Program-made: the position numbers and the translations under genes
Part shown: piece by piece, positions 49,701 through 61,599 of the stretch
Numbering within the stretch: the first letter of the stretch is position 1
Layout: every line of letters begins with the position of its first letter
Notes under the pieces: model-generated
What the model saw: only the letters and a program-made list of their open reading frames with translations
Database searches by the model: none
What the model was told of the DNA's origin: nothing
Origin: Elgaria multicarinata webbii
Taxonomy: Eukaryota; Chordata; Lepidosauria; Squamata; Anguidae
Assembly (NCBI RefSeq): GCF_023053635.1
Contig: NC_086182.1
Location: 3,931,001 to 3,995,000, forward strand
Direction: 5' to 3'
DNA: 64,000 bases

Positions 49701-52700
49701 GGAATCCCTTTGCACAAGGCTTCAATATTCTTCCCATATGGACTCAAGTTAGTAATCCTCTTGGGGGAAACTGTGTAAGCAATGTCTTTGCGGGCAGGTC
49801 CTTTAGTAGGATCTTGCTAAACATTAGGAAACAAGAAAACAGCAGGATAAAAGACAGGATTCAGTGGGTCAATGGACAGAGTAAATATGCTGTACCAGAA
49901 AGATCTCATTTCACATCACTTAGCCATAGGCTAGGTTCACACAACATGCTAACCCACCCAGGGTGGGTTGTTGCTGAACCACGGTGTCTGAAAGCAGAGC
50001 ATTTCCCACAGGTTGGGTTATTGTGTTGTCTGAACACAGGACGTTTTCTGCAGGGTTGCTCATTAACTCTGCGGCATGGCTTGTTAACCATCCTGAACAA
50101 CCCAACAACAAGCCATGGCTTGTTCGAGAAAAACAAACCACACTGTATGATTAACAAGCCAACCTGCAGAAAACGTGCTGTATTCGAACAATACATTAAC
50201 TTACCTTGTGAAAAATGTGCTGCATTCAGGCAAGACAATAATCCATGGTGAGTTAGAGTGTTGTGTGAAGCCAGCCTATATAGACTCAAGAAAATCATGT
50301 TCTACCAACAAGTGCTACATCTGTAAAATGGGAATAAGAGCAACTTACTAGGCCGATACTGAAAAGCATCTTGCAAATTAAACATGCTACATTGTGAATG
50401 GTGTGTAAGGTGACTTGCTGTTTAGAGCAACTGTGCAGATAATTCTTCAAACCGAAATAGTTTGTGCAACCTTTAACTAGCCTGCCTGCCTGCCTACAAC
50501 ACCCCACTCTAAGGGCCAAACTTGACATGGTTCAAATTCCACAGGTTAATTCTGCTTTGCTTTGTGTGAAGAAGTTTTTCCTTTTATCTGTCCTGAGTCC
50601 ACCACCCTGAACATTATTATTATTAAGAATCTGAGCAAAGTAGTTAACAGAAACAAACTTACAAAACTACAATCAAAGAAGAAACAATTTAAAATTCTTA
50701 CAGGTGAGCAACCTATAAAATATCCACAAAACTACACAATGGAAACAGGACACAAAGATGAAGTTTGTGGTTGAGCAGGATCACATGAGTGCAGACAATT
50801 TATGTATCCTGGTCCCAAACCAGTTTGGGCTTTAGAAGCGATAAATGGCACCTGGAAACAGACCAGAAGCCAATACAGCTGACATAACCAAGGCATTGCT
50901 TGCTCCCAAAAAACTGGTCCCAGTCAACAGCTGAGTGGCTGCATTCTGCAGTAGCTGCACTTTCCAGATGGTTTTTCAAAGGCAGCCCCAAGTGACGCAC
51001 ATCACTGGAGTCCAAACTCTTCCATTTTGCGTCACTTAACTCAGAACAAACTCCATGACCAACAGTATACAACAAGGATCTTCTTGGACTTACCTGCTTC
51101 TCTCTAATGGCTTGTGGAAGAGTGGTAATATCGGGTATGACAGCTTTATTCATTTTGACAACAACACAGGATTTTTTGGACATTATCCGGGTTGCCATGA
51201 AGCCCTGTCCAAGCAAAACAGAAATAGTCAGCCATGAATAACTCAAGAGAAGAGAAGAGCGGCCATTCTGTGGGACAACCTCTCAAGTACTTGACGAGTG
51301 CTATCATACCACCCCCACCCACCCCTCAAGGTTCCCTTCTCAAGGCTAAGCATGCCTAGGGCTTTTTCAGACAGGGCTTTAGGGTGCCTTCAGCTTGCCT
51401 GGTTTCAGGATTTTCTGGACTGCGCACATGAATTTGTCAGACTCCTACCGGCCTCCCACATAATTCTGTGTTCCCCTTGCCCCCGCTTCTCCCATATTTT
51501 CTCACAACAGGGAAGAGCTGTTAATTATTTTCTTGCCTGCCATGTTGAGCAAAACAAACAAACCCAGAACCAGTGGCATAGTTGCCTGATTCTGGGAGTT
51601 TGTGTTGTTTTGAGGAGGTGTGGCTGTGACGTGAACTGTAACATGACTGGAGGTGGGGGTGTTTTCATGGCTTCATGTCTCCCTTTGCCAAAGCTAAATG
51701 CACTGTCTCCTGTCTCTCTGCTGCGTTAGTCCACCCACTCCCCAATACACACACAGAGAGAGTTATGAGGTGTTTGTATGGACGTTGTTGTTGTTGTTGT
51801 CGTCGTCGTCGTCGTCGTCGTCGTCGTCCATTCCCGAGGAAGTGCACAACTCTGGAAGATTAGAAGTTCACTGCTGTAGTGTCCTTCATGCTTTCTGGTT
51901 TAAAATTCATGTAGCTGGGGCTTATTTTTTTACTCCCACATTCCCTTCATGCCCTGCCCGCCTGCCTGCTGTTCACCTGCCAGTATTTTGCCCATTTCAT
52001 AGCTCTTGTTACAAGAATTTTAAACTACCAGGGTGAAGAAAGCCTCAGCAATGAACCTTTGATCTTCCAGAATTGTGCAACTCCAAGGGTATGAACAACA
52101 AAACCAAAAACACCTCAACGCAAACAATGTGTGTTTTGTGGGGGAACAGCAAAGGATGGGCACAGCTCTGGCTTCAGTCTCCACCTACTGGAGTGGACAG
52201 AAGGTAGCAGGACGTGGTGACTATTTCCCTCAACTTGTGTAAAATTTCATAGCAATTGTATTTGCAGTTTACAATGGACACGTATGATTAGTGGCACTAA
52301 GAGCCATGCATTTGGAAGACCCCCAGTTCCTTCAATCTCTCCTTGTAGGACTTACCGTATTTCTTCAATTCTAAGACACACTTCCCCCCCATATAAACAT
52401 CTCTAAAAATGGGGTGCATCTTAGAATCGCGGGTACGTTTATTATTTCTTAGAATGAAAGCTTCTTTTCTGTTGGTGGTACTGAAATTAGTGTGCGTCTT
52501 ACAATCGATGGCGTCTTAGAATCGAAGAAATGCGGTAGTTTCTTGTCCCCTGATCATCTTCATTGCCCTTCTCTGAACTGGTTCCAATTTATCTGAATCC
52601 TTGGCCGGATCTACACTACTGCTTTAAAGCGCTTTATAACAGTTATAAAGCACTTTAACTGCTTTAAAGCACTATAAAACTGTTATGAAGTGCTTTAAAG

Positions 52701-55700
52701 CAATAGTGTAGATCCGGCCCTGCTTAAAGTGTGCTGTCCAGAACTGGACATAGTTTTCAAAATGACGTCTCTCCATCGCAGAATAGAGTGGAACTATCAC
52801 TTCCAGTGATTTTGAAACAATGCTTCTATTGATGCAAACTAAAATTGCCTTTGCCTTTATCGCAGCCACATCACCCTGTTGACTCATAATAAAGGCAGTA
52901 GGGGCTGGGGGCTCCAATGTCAGTGGGGCGGTGAATCCCCTCCAGGTACCAGTCAGAACCAGTCAGAACTTGCTAAGGAGCTATGCAAGCTGGTCTGTAC
53001 CAGATGAGTAGAAAGGCCTGATGGAGGTTGCTGTTTAGTTATTATTTATTCAATTATTTAATGTATACCCTTTTCTGTCAAAAAAATGGCATTCCAGGCA
53101 ACTAACAATAAAAACTGGAAATGAAATCAAAATCGTAACTACAACATAGCATAAAAACAAACTAACTCAATTAAAAATGCAGCAGCAACAAAAGAAAAAA
53201 GCAGCATCAATTAAAAAAAACCCAAAACCTTCAGACCAGTTTATATGCCAAAGGCCAGCCTGAATAAAAATATTTATAGGCCTGCTGTGTCTACTTAGGT
53301 ACGTGCCGGGATCAGAGTCTTAATTAGGGCACTTTCCCTAAGGAAAGGAAAGAAAGTTACTTTAAAAAAATAAATAAATGGAAGGTTCAACTTGTACAGA
53401 ACAATTTGCAATAGGGTGTACAAATAAAATAAATGCCTAAAGTGCGTACATGCAAATTAAACCAGAATTCAGGAGGCATGGAACGCAGGGCGGAGCAAAC
53501 CAGAGGAGCAGAAAAAGAAGAGCACAGAGGAAATGTTCCCGTCCCTAGTTATTATAAATAAATGAAAAAGCTCCTTACAGTTTGGTAATCCCAAATGGTG
53601 TTCCAGGAGTTCCAGCCATTATTATTGTCAATGTTCACCACCTTCCTTTTATTGTCAATGTTCACAGACTGGTGGGATCTTCCTCCAACGTTTCCCTGGT
53701 TAACCTGGTTGACATTCTTGAGAGGAAAAGACAAGGAACAAAGAACAAGAAGATCAGGATTGAAGGGTTCCAGATTTTTCAAGTGTCCCAGGTTTTTAAA
53801 ACCCTGCAAATGACTGCTCTTAAAAGCACAAAATATAACAAACGGTGGACCACTTGTGGGTCTTGTGCAGCCAGCTCTCAGGCAGGCTTCCAGAGTTCAG
53901 CCTCAAGCATCTTTCAGAGTTCGTAAGTATTTTGGAAGAGCGCTGCATGGAAGGTTTGGACCCACATTTTACCATCACTCCAAATCTGGCAAATTGGGCA
54001 GCCCAGCCAGAGATCAAGAACCGGAGCAGGGGGAAAGACAGGCGCACACAGTAGTGAAGAAGTGGGAGAAACACACACAGGTGGTGAGGGAACTCAGGAA
54101 GAGGGGGAAAGACAAGAACTCTAAGGAGGAACAGGACCCAAGCCCACAGTGCATTCCAAACTTGGGGGTCAGTTAGGTGGAGCTGCTGTCTGTGCACCAA
54201 GTGACCAATTCTGGCCAGAGGAAGGGACGGCAGGGAACCCAGCCAGGAGACAGCAAGGGGCCCTGCAGACACCAAGATTGACAGCTATGGAGGTGCTTTG
54301 CCTCTCTGCTCCCCATTCACACTGCCTCAGCATTACTGAGCATGAGAGAAGGACTAAGGGACCACAATGGGGGGTGGCGGGTGGGACACTTAGCCCACGA
54401 TCTGAACCACCCCAAGACATATGAAACATGGATTGTAAGAAATGACTGATACTCTGTGGTGGAACTGCCCGTTGTATTGGAAAATGCTTGATTCCCCAAA
54501 CATGTGCTTGTGCAGTTACTGTGAAGGCAGGGGCAAGGCAGGCATTTGCAGGGAAGGGCTGGCATCACACGTGCGAAGTCTGTTTGTTTATTCATTTCAC
54601 GGACCTTTAAACCATCTAATGTTGATGGCAGTTTAAAGGTCCATTAAATAAATAAATAAATAAAACTGTCTCAGAGCCCAGGTATGAGTAGGGAGGGAGT
54701 AAGCGGGCGGCACAGTTAAGAAATAAATAGAAAACAGCCAGAAAATCCATTTGCAGGGGGGAAGCAGTGAGGAAGGCCCAAGCATCACACTTGCCAAGTC
54801 TTCCAAGCAATGTGCTTTTTATCCCTCACATTAGCACGACAGGTTTGCCTCATTAGGAGGGATTCCACCCCAATGCTAATATGCATAAACTTAAATTAAG
54901 ATCTGCATGATATATAAAAGTAGTCCCAAGACACTTCCAGCTGCAAGTTTCTAAAAGAAAAGAGAAACAAAAACGAATTGAACTATTTTAATGAAAGCAA
55001 TGTCTATAATTCCACACAGTACTTACATCACCAGCCGAGACTGAGGCTAGTAAAACTCCCAGAAGTGCAGCGGTCAGAATCTGAAATGGAATTCAGAAGA
55101 ATATTAGCATGAAATGGCTCTTGATAAAGAAAAGCTAATTTTTAGGTTTTGAAAATTAGAAACGGACTTGAGATTCCAGTACATATGAAATTACTTGAGA
55201 CTAGAGGTGGAGCTAGAGGGATTCTCGAGATGCCTCAATTTCCAATTTGCATGTAGGAAACAATTTTCAAATTTTGACATTCAAAATGCCTCTGGTAGCA
55301 CTTTGCATACTTAAGAATTTTTCATTTGTTAAAAAGACTGGAGGTTGTTGGTGTACGAGGGTCGCTTATATGTTATGGATTAAGGTTGATTCCAGATTCT
55401 CCATGAAATCATGGAGCTATGCCATCTTTACCTCCATAACAGATTTTCTCTGGTAAGAAAAGAGACAGAAGAAGTGGTGGGAAAACACAGAAGGGAAAGT
55501 CAACAACATCTGGAATCCGCCAAAAGTTCTATGAATGAGACAGAAACAAACTTCAAAGTGATCTTGATAGGCTGGAGTGCTGGGCTGAAAACAACAGAAT
55601 GACATTTAATAGGGGTAAATGCCAAGTTCTACATCTAGGAAATAGAAACCAAATGCACAGTTACAAGATGGGGGATACTTGGCTCAGCAATACTACAAAC

Positions 55701-57192
55701 GAGAAGAATCTTGGAATTGTTGTAGATCACAAGCTGAATATGAGCCAACAGTGCGATATGGCTGCAAGAAAGGCAAATGCTATTTTGGGCTGCATTAATA
55801 GAAGTATATAGCTTCCAAATCACGTGAGGTACTGGTTCCTCTCTATTCAGCCCTGGTTAGGCCTCATCTAGAGTATATACACAATTCAAGAAGGACGCAG
55901 ACAAGCTGGAGCATGTTCAGAGGAGGGCAACCATGATCAGGGGTCTGGAAACAAAGCCCTATGAAGAGAGACTGAAAGAACTGGGCATGTTTAGCCTGGA
56001 GAAGAGAAGATTGAGGGGAGACCTGATAGCACTCTTCAAATACTTAAAAGGTTGTCACACAGAGGAGGGCCAGGATCTCTTCTCGATCCTCCCAGAGTGC
56101 AGGACACGGGCTCAAGTTAAAGGAAGCCAGATTCTGGCTGGACATCAAGAAAAACTTCCTGACTGTTAGAGCAGTACAACAATGGAATCAGTTCCCTAGG
56201 GAGGTGGTGGGCTCTCCCACACTAGAGGCATTCAAGAGGCAGCTGGACAACCATCTGTCAGGGATGCTTTAGGGTGGATTCCTGCATTGAGCAGGGGGTT
56301 GGACTTGATGGCCTTGTAGGCCCCTTCCAACTCTGCTATTATATGATTCTAGGACAATGGCACAGCAAAAACATCTTCGTGAAACACCTAAAACCAATAG
56401 CCCAGCATGGTTGCACTTAAACCCTTGGAAATCAGTGAGCTTAAGTTCACCAGTGCTGGATGGCAGCTTAAGAACATACATGAACATATATGAACATGTC
56501 TATTTCAATGGCTGTGCACTCACCATGTATGTGCCAGGCGAGCTCACCAGGTCTATGTGTGATGGAACTGATTCTGGCAGCAGTTTCAAGCAGAACACTA
56601 TGCCCTCATTTGTAACATTTGAACATGTACCTCTATGTCAATTCTCAAATTATGGGGAATAGATTTGTAATTTATCCTAGGAATTCTTCTCAGTCAAATA
56701 TCACTCTAATATCAACATTCTAACAGTGAACAGTGTAAGACTCGAAATTTACAGTGGCCACCGCTAGACCTCAGGTTTATCCTGGGATCATCCCGGGTTC
56801 GCCCCTGCCTGAGCACTGGATCCCCTGTTTGTCACCTAGGTGAACAGGTTTGACCCCTGGACGATCCAGGGATAAACCTTAGGTCTAGCTATGGCCACTG
56901 TTGGACTGGGACACTTGGCCATGGAGCTCATTGGTGACTTTGGGCCAGTTACTTTGGGCCAGTTTTAAACTGGTTTAAATATTTTACTGTACCATGGAGT
57001 CATTTCTCAGCCTCCTTCCTCAGTCTGTAAATAGGACATAATAGCAACATATCACACAGGGAAAGTGTCAGTGATGATAAAAGAGATCCAGAAAGAAGAT
57101 TTAGGGATAAAGTTGGATCTCCAGCTAGATGGCTATGCTCTAGGGTTTTTTGGTAGAAAATTAAAGATGTCTATACTCACAATCAGCTTCAT
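46170..57192 (-). CDS. GKN1: Gastrokine-1-like gene B (BRICHOS), complete
   Basis: Six coding exons: 57192-57181, 55080-55027, 53716-53579, 51204-51094, 49816-49675 and 46264-46170. They join in frame to 183 codons (human GKN1 has 185). Signal peptide residues 1-20 end SVSA. The linker carries [14 protein letters not shown], a GKN1 hallmark (human NNNGWDSWNSIWDY). The BRICHOS domain has its paired cysteines at about 81 ([11 protein letters not shown]) and 140 ([11 protein letters not shown]). The C-terminal exon has GGDC and [11 protein letters not shown] (Cys163, Cys177), as in human GKN1 (GTC, LWIVDISFCGD). GKN1 is a secreted gastric mucosal protein with a chaperone-type BRICHOS fold. The head-to-head position to gene C and the shared direction with ANTXR1 match the human locus. 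All sites are intact, so it is probably functional. Confidence 0.94.
46366..46604 (-). repeat. tRNA-derived SINE
   Basis: Minus-strand copy of the SINE at 58791: the tail tttatttatttattattgca comes first, the tRNA-like head (ccactacacctcactgac on plus) last. It sits about 100 bp upstream of GKN1 exon 6, in intron 5. Confidence 0.8.
46623..46895. repeat. MITE, TIR family GGTGCAATCCTA (copy 3) with nested insertion
   Basis: Ends ttaaaggtacaatcctac and taggattgcacctta enclose the usual arms, but a TTA microsatellite (46729-46782) and a segment reading caatgtacatggtgctgtac have been inserted near the centre. The TTA tract is probably the tail of the inserted element. Confidence 0.65.
47646..48485. 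repeat. MITE of about 840 bp with nested CR1
   Basis: Inverted ends gggggcatgtcttgacg and cgtcaagacaccccctc. The body shares the aaaaagtcagg hairpin region with elements near 6660 and 62040. A CR1 3' end (47712-47957) is inserted inside, so the CR1 is younger. In GKN1 intron 5. Confidence 0.7.
47712..47957 (-). repeat. CR1 LINE 3' end inside a MITE
   Basis: Minus-strand CR1, 246 bp, starting catagaatcttagaatcata and ending in ggaatctggcttcctttga. Confidence 0.9.
48620..48690 (-). repeat. L2-type LINE 3' tip
   Basis: tatataccgccccatagccg with ctctgggcggtttacaac is the recurrent L2-type 3' end. Confidence 0.7.
49675..49816 (-). CDS. GKN1: Gene B (GKN1) coding exon 5
   Basis: 142-nt exon with a gtttag acceptor and a gtgagt donor. 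It encodes 47 codons, including [37 protein letters not shown] and AAYEVK, plus one base. Human GKN1 has LSKFGKNIANMCRGIPTY at the same place. Confidence 0.95.
49926..50281. repeat. MITE, TIR ATAGGCTAGGTTCACACAAC
   Basis: 356-bp element with inverted ends ataggctaggttcacacaac and gttgtgtgaagccagcctat. It contains repeated short blocks around gcagaaaacgtgctgt / gcatttcccacaggttg. It lies 110 bp upstream of GKN1 exon 5, in intron 4. Confidence 0.8.
50790..50995 (-). repeat. L2-type LINE fragment
   Basis: gataaatggcacctggaaac, ccagaagccaatacagct and ttttcaaaggcagccccaag match the L2-type copies at 7600-7830 and 17310-17470. It ends about 100 bp from GKN1 exon 4. Confidence 0.65.
51094..51204 (-). 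CDS. GKN1: Gene B (GKN1) coding exon 4
   Basis: 111-nt exon with a ttggacag acceptor and a gtaagt donor. It encodes [20 protein letters not shown] then [17 protein letters not shown]. Human GKN1 has GFAATRLFQKKTCIVHKMNK here, so the match is direct. It includes the first BRICHOS Cys. Confidence 0.96.
51785..51828 (+). repeat. GTT/GTC trinucleotide microsatellite
   Basis: About five GTT units pass into about nine GTC units, in GKN1 intron 3. Confidence 0.9.
52353..52537. repeat. MITE, TIR TACCGTATTTCTTC, inserted in an old CR1
   Basis: 185-bp element with ends taccgtatttcttcaattct and agaatcgaagaaatgcggta, bounded by TA, as in Tc1/mariner-type insertions. It splits a worn minus-strand CR1 whose pieces lie at about 52317-52352 and 52538-52890 ([20 protein letters not shown]). 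Confidence 0.75.
52603..52719. repeat. MITE, palindromic GGCCGGATCTACACTACTGC (copy 1)
   Basis: 117-bp element that is almost one continuous palindrome, with repeated ctttaaagc/gctttaaag blocks. It is inserted in the old CR1 remnant. Related to 59366. Confidence 0.82.
53579..53716 (-). CDS. GKN1: Gene B (GKN1) coding exon 3
   Basis: 138-nt exon with a cctctcaag acceptor and a gtaagg donor. It encodes [12 protein letters not shown], a repeated VNIDN motif ([19 protein letters not shown]) and [12 protein letters not shown]. The tryptophan-rich end is diagnostic for GKN1. Confidence 0.95.
55027..55080 (-). CDS. GKN1: Gene B (GKN1) coding exon 2
   Basis: 54-nt exon with an atttcag acceptor and a gtaagt donor. 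It encodes [18 protein letters not shown], the signal-peptide core and cleavage site. Confidence 0.93.
55535..56352 (+). repeat. CR1 LINE 3' part
   Basis: Plus-strand CR1 from gacagaaacaaacttcaaag to tgctattatatgattct. It reads [20 protein letters not shown] and [19 protein letters not shown], with small deletions between the blocks. It lies in GKN1 intron 1. Confidence 0.92.
56752..56900. repeat. MITE, TIR family GCTAGACCTAAGG (copy 2)
   Basis: Inverted ends cagtggcc...ggccactg enclose the same sequence as copy 1 at 1687, with about ten differences. It lies about 0.4 kb upstream of the 3' end of a CR1 copy and inside GKN1 intron 1. Confidence 0.8.
57181..57192 (-). CDS. GKN1: Gene B (GKN1) coding exon 1 (MKLI)
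   Basis: 12-nt coding exon ATG AAG CTG ATT followed by gtgagt. Human GKN1 and GKN2 also begin with MK and a hydrophobic stretch. The ATG lies about 50 bp downstream of a TATA box. Confidence 0.9.
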
Positions 57193-57240
57193 TTTGTTGC
57201 TAGAAGGAACTCAAGACCAGCCAGACTTCAACTCTTCTAC

Positions 57241-57248
57241 TTTATATA
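57241..57248 (-). promoter_or_regulatory. GKN1: TATA box of gene B (GKN1)
   Basis: TATATAAA on the minus strand, 49 bp upstream of the ATG. The expected start is near 57215, giving a 5' UTR of about 20-25 nt. GATA-type motifs lie just upstream (57287-57290, 57298-57303, 57388-57393, 57406-57410). Confidence 0.75.
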
Positions 57249-57987
57249 CTTAGGTTCCCAAAGACTAGGTGTGGACAGGCCATTGAGATAGGGCCCCTTA
57301 TCACACTGGAATTGTTCCCCCTCATAGCTGGCACAGTATTCCTGGGACACGTACACAGTTGACAGGGGAGTTGGGTGACACCCTACAGATAAGCTACATG
57401 AAGCTGATAAAAGATATAATCAGTATACTTTTTGATAGCATTTGATGACAAAGAAGGCATGGGTAGGAGGGGTCATATTATTTTTTAAAAAAATGCTTAA
57501 CTAAGACGGCATTAATCCCACAAAATAAACATAGCTCCATTAGTAAACTTGGTGTGTCGAAACTCAAGTAATATTTCAATGTCTCTGTTGCTCAGGGTTG
57601 ACAAAAATAAATTATTAGATGTCTTTATTTTCTACTGCATTTCAAGGTTTAAGTTCAGTTGCAAAGTTCTTTCCTTTAAGAAATGATCTGATTTTAAAGC
57701 AAACATGAATTTGATATGAAGAAGCAGGTGAAACCCATTTGTTAAGCCAGACATGGCCAAACCGATGCCCGTGGGCTCTAGCAGCTTCTGCCCACACCTT
57801 CCATGCCAGATGGGGCGAGAGAAGCCCCCTCCCCACCCAAGCAGGGGGAGAAGAGAGCTCTGACTGGGCCACATCCATGCTTTCAAACAGCATCACTCTG
57901 GGTGTGGGTGGGTTGTGAGAGCCGTGTGGGTGGGTGTAAGAGAAGAGCACTGTGGATGTCCTGTGCAGTGGGTCTGAATGGATGGAA

Positions 57988-57998
<11 letters not shown>

Positions 57999-58038
<40 letters not shown>
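57999..58038 (+). repeat. TA microsatellite
   Basis: About 20 TA units preceded by a short TG run, 0.8 kb upstream of the GKN1 ATG. Confidence 0.9.
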
Positions 58039-58042
<4 letters not shown>

Positions 58043-58790
58043 ATGCACTTTTTTTATTGGAGAACTGCATTGCAAAATTTGGAGAATATTGAAGGAATTC
58101 CTGATTACGTATTAGTTTGAAAGTGCGAAATTAGGTAAGTATTTACTAAAATGCAAACCAAATTAGTCTCTCCCACATCTCTAAACTCATCCTGAGCTGC
58201 TAGAATACAGCAGCTTACAAAACCAAACATTTTAACCCCTCCAAAGGGGTCAGTTGTCCTGTTGCCACATTCAGTTTAGGAATAAACTTTTAGATCTTAT
58301 TGATATAGGGCGGGATATAAATGTTTTTAAATAAATAAACAATAATAATATTGGACCCAGAGCCTAAAGTGAGAATGATTCTGTCCTCTTTCCACCCCCG
58401 CCCCCTTATAGCTTTATTGCCACTCCTGTCAGTATTCCTCAGAACTGTGTAAGAGGAAAATTTTCTTAGAATCAAATTATTTGTTAAGAAACCTCCCTGC
58501 TAGATTGTGCTCCATGTTGACAAAAGGGTGCCTTCAATTTGGATCCTTGCATACCTTGTGCACTGAAATATCTTGAGACAAACACTGCAGGGCAGATCGC
58601 ATTGCTTTATTATCCTCTTCTCTTCAGTCAGAAGAAAGAAAGCGTCCCCTCAGGTCCCTTCCGCTGGTCATCTCAAGGGCCGTAGGATATTGTGCACCCT
58701 GCCTCTTCTGGACAGAGCGGGAGGTTTGTGGGCGGAGGAGATGGTCAGCTATTGGCAGCCTCCTTGTTTAGGTGACATTGCTCCTTTGCC

Positions 58791-59033
58791 AGTGTGGTGT
58801 AGTGGCTAGAGTGTTGGACTGGGAGTTGGGAGACCCGGGTTCTAGTCCCCACTCTGCCATGGAAACCCACTGGGTGACTTTGGGCCAGTCACAGACTCTC
58901 AGCCCAACCTACCTCACAGGGTTGTTGTTGTGAGGATAAAATGAAGAGGAGGAGGAGGAGGAGGATTAAGTATGCCGCCTTGGGTTCCTTGGAGGAAAAA
59001 AGTCAGGATATAAATGCAATAAATAAATAAATG
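58791..59033 (+). repeat. tRNA-derived SINE, full length
   Basis: The head agtgtggtgtagtggctaga (A box) and gggttctagtccccac (B box) are followed by ctacctcacagggttgttg, a GAG-rich patch and an ataaataaataaat tail. Other copies lie at 46366 (minus) and 18880. Confidence 0.85.
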
Positions 59034-59365
59034 AGGGCATGTTGTTGCAGATGAGAGGCCTTGTATCTGATGGATTTAAAGCTGTCCCATTCCTCTGACA
59101 TATCCCCAACAAAGTGGGGAAATGAAGCCTTTCAGTGGGATAAAAATAAAAGGGTAAGGTGTGGCCAAAAAAGTGGGGGGATGACAGAAAACCATTTTTT
59201 TAAAAAAACTGTCCCCCACCCCCAACCTGGCCGGCATTAGCTTGTTTGGTGCAGACTTTGCAGGTCTTTGGATTTCACCACAGATTCCACCCCCCCTCTT
59301 CCACATTGGTTTGCTCTGCTCTTGTTTCTCGGTCCTGTGCCCCCTCCTCCTAAACTGTGGTTTAA

Positions 59366-59523
59366 CTAGGGGGGGATCTACACTACTGCTTTAAAGTGCT
59401 TTAAAGCACTTTATAACAGTTTTGACAACTGTTGGGGCCCAGGACACACTGCATATACAGGTTTCAAAACGTTTTCAAAGTGCTTTAAAGTGCTTTAAAA
59501 GCAGTAGTGTAGATCCCCCCTAG
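59366..59523. repeat. MITE, palindromic GATCTACACTACTGC (copy 2)
   Basis: 158-bp element with ends ctagggggggatctacacta and its reverse complement. It has the same ctttaaagtgc blocks as 52603. In the GKN1/gene C intergenic region. Confidence 0.8.
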
Positions 59524-60029
59524 GAGAATTTCAGTTCACTTGCATCTTTCATCCCTCTACCGAACAGATTGCGCAAACATGCAGTGATGTACATACACGT
59601 ATGATTGCATCAAGATCATTTTTGTGCAGTGTTTTTGTAATGCGCAAATGTGCTCTTCACATTGGTTACAAAAAATCTCGATACAATGGTGTGTACAATC
59701 ACATTTCAGTTTGCTGTGTACTGTGTTTTATCAGTCCACACTGAGGTGTGTTGGGGAGAGAAATGAATGAACTGAAGAGACTGGATGCTGTGGCAAAGTG
59801 TCCGTGGCCTGTAATAAAAACTAGAACAATGGGGAATTCTTAGTACATTGGTTCTACTTCAGAAACCAGGCTTGGTAATTTTGACTGCCAAAATCCTGGA
59901 GAAATTTGGCTGAGGAGAATTTCAAAAGCATCCCTGATTAAGGCCTGATTAAAACATAGGCTAAAGGAGCTGCAAGCCAGGGCCTCACTGCCTTGGTGGG
60001 CCAACAATGTTCTAGACATACCAGCAGCA

Positions 60030-60290
60030 TTTATTTATTTATTTCTTGTATCCTGCCCTTCTTCCACAGAATGGTTCACAACATGATCACTGGGCTGTTA
60101 ACAGGAAGAAATACTGAAAAGCCATAAAAGATCATAGAATCATAGAATAGTAGAGTTGGAAGGGGCCTGTAAGGCCATCGAGTCCAACCCCCTGAAATAT
60201 CAGCACCTTGAAAATATCAGCACCCTTAAAATCACAGTACTTAATATACAGTAAAACAGCAGCGACAAAATCTCTCTAAGACCACACCTA
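60030..60290 (-). repeat. L2-type LINE 3' end split by a CR1 tip
   Basis: tttatttatttatttcttgt followed by atcctgcccttcttccacag is an L2-type 3' end. A 64-bp CR1 tip (60130-60193, catagaatcatagaatagta) is embedded in it. Confidence 0.6.
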
Positions 60291-61501
60291 AATACACTTT
60301 AAATCAAAGTCCAAATGCCTGAACAAATAGAAAACTTGACGTTTGTTTGAGGAGTTCCACTGTGTGTGGGCAGATCCGATACCACCTGGGAGGGAGCGCC
60401 ATAAATGGGGCACCACCACAGAGAATGTGCTGTGCACTGTAAGGACTGCATGTGGTGATAGTTGCAGCACAGTATTTTGTTTCTGCCATGTCTTCACATG
60501 CTTCTCCCTTCCCTGCATTTTACTGCCCATCTGGACAAAGAGTACAAGAGAAAGAGAGTGTTCCCACTTTTTCTTCTCAGAGCTTACTGCTGTTCCAGAT
60601 CCTTTAAAATAAAAAGTGTACCTAAAGTTCATTTCAAAAATTGTGGCCATGTATGTAGGGCTTCTCTATGGTGACACCAGTGCTCAGTGTGTGGATGACA
60701 GGGGGTAGACCAGGATCAGGGTCAGTAGCATAGGCACACATTCCCTTGTACTCATAGGCGTGTGCAAGGGGTGTGCGAGGTGTGCCCAGGAACATCCTAA
60801 TGTCTCAAGCAATAAGCCCCAAATTAAGGAGGCCATTAAGCAGAGATCCAGAGGGCAATCCAGGCACAGCGAGAATGGTCCTCCGGCTGCTGACCCACCC
60901 ACCCCTGACAGCCGGCCATTGCTCCCAGCAACAGCAGTGAAAAGGAATCTCTCTGCTGGGAGCCTCTCTGCCAGGAGCCAGGCTTCAAAGAGGCCAGGAG
61001 GAGGGACCCGGAAGGCTAATGTCACCTCGTAAGCCCCTCCTCCAGCTGATGTCACCAAAAAGTCCCACCAATATTGGGGTTTGAGGCTCGTCTCCTCATT
61101 CCCCCACCCCTCACCTGCAACGGCCCTCCCACGGTCAGGCAAGCTGAACACGGCGTAGGGCGTCAGTGTCTGCAGTGTTACATAAATGAACAAACAAATA
61201 AATATAATGTATTTTATGACTGAGTGTTCAATAAAGGTTCACCTTTTAAATATATATATATATCCCTGGATGCACCCCCTAATGAAATGTGCTGTGAGCG
61301 CCTATGCTTGTACTCAGAGACCTCTTTTGCTTCCATGAAAACACAGAAGAGGATGTTCCCTAAGATAAGTAGTGTTTTTCCTCCATATTGTCGTTGTACT
61401 TAACACAGTATTCTGTGTGTGTGTGTGTGTGTAGAGTGGCCACTTACTCATCGCCAAAAAAGAGGCCATAAATTTGCATTACACTTGCATATGTGAATAT
61501 G

Positions 61502-61502
<1 letters not shown>

Positions 61503-61557
<55 letters not shown>
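61503..61557 (+). repeat. TG microsatellite
   Basis: About 26 TG units; a shorter TG run is at 61412-61431. Confidence 0.9.
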
Positions 61558-61599
61558 CCTTTAGACTATCTAAAGGAGCATTTCCGCCTGTATATACCT

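Noticed and set aside
57642-58120. Frames with runs of Ile-Tyr
   Set aside because: Translation of the TA microsatellite at 57999.
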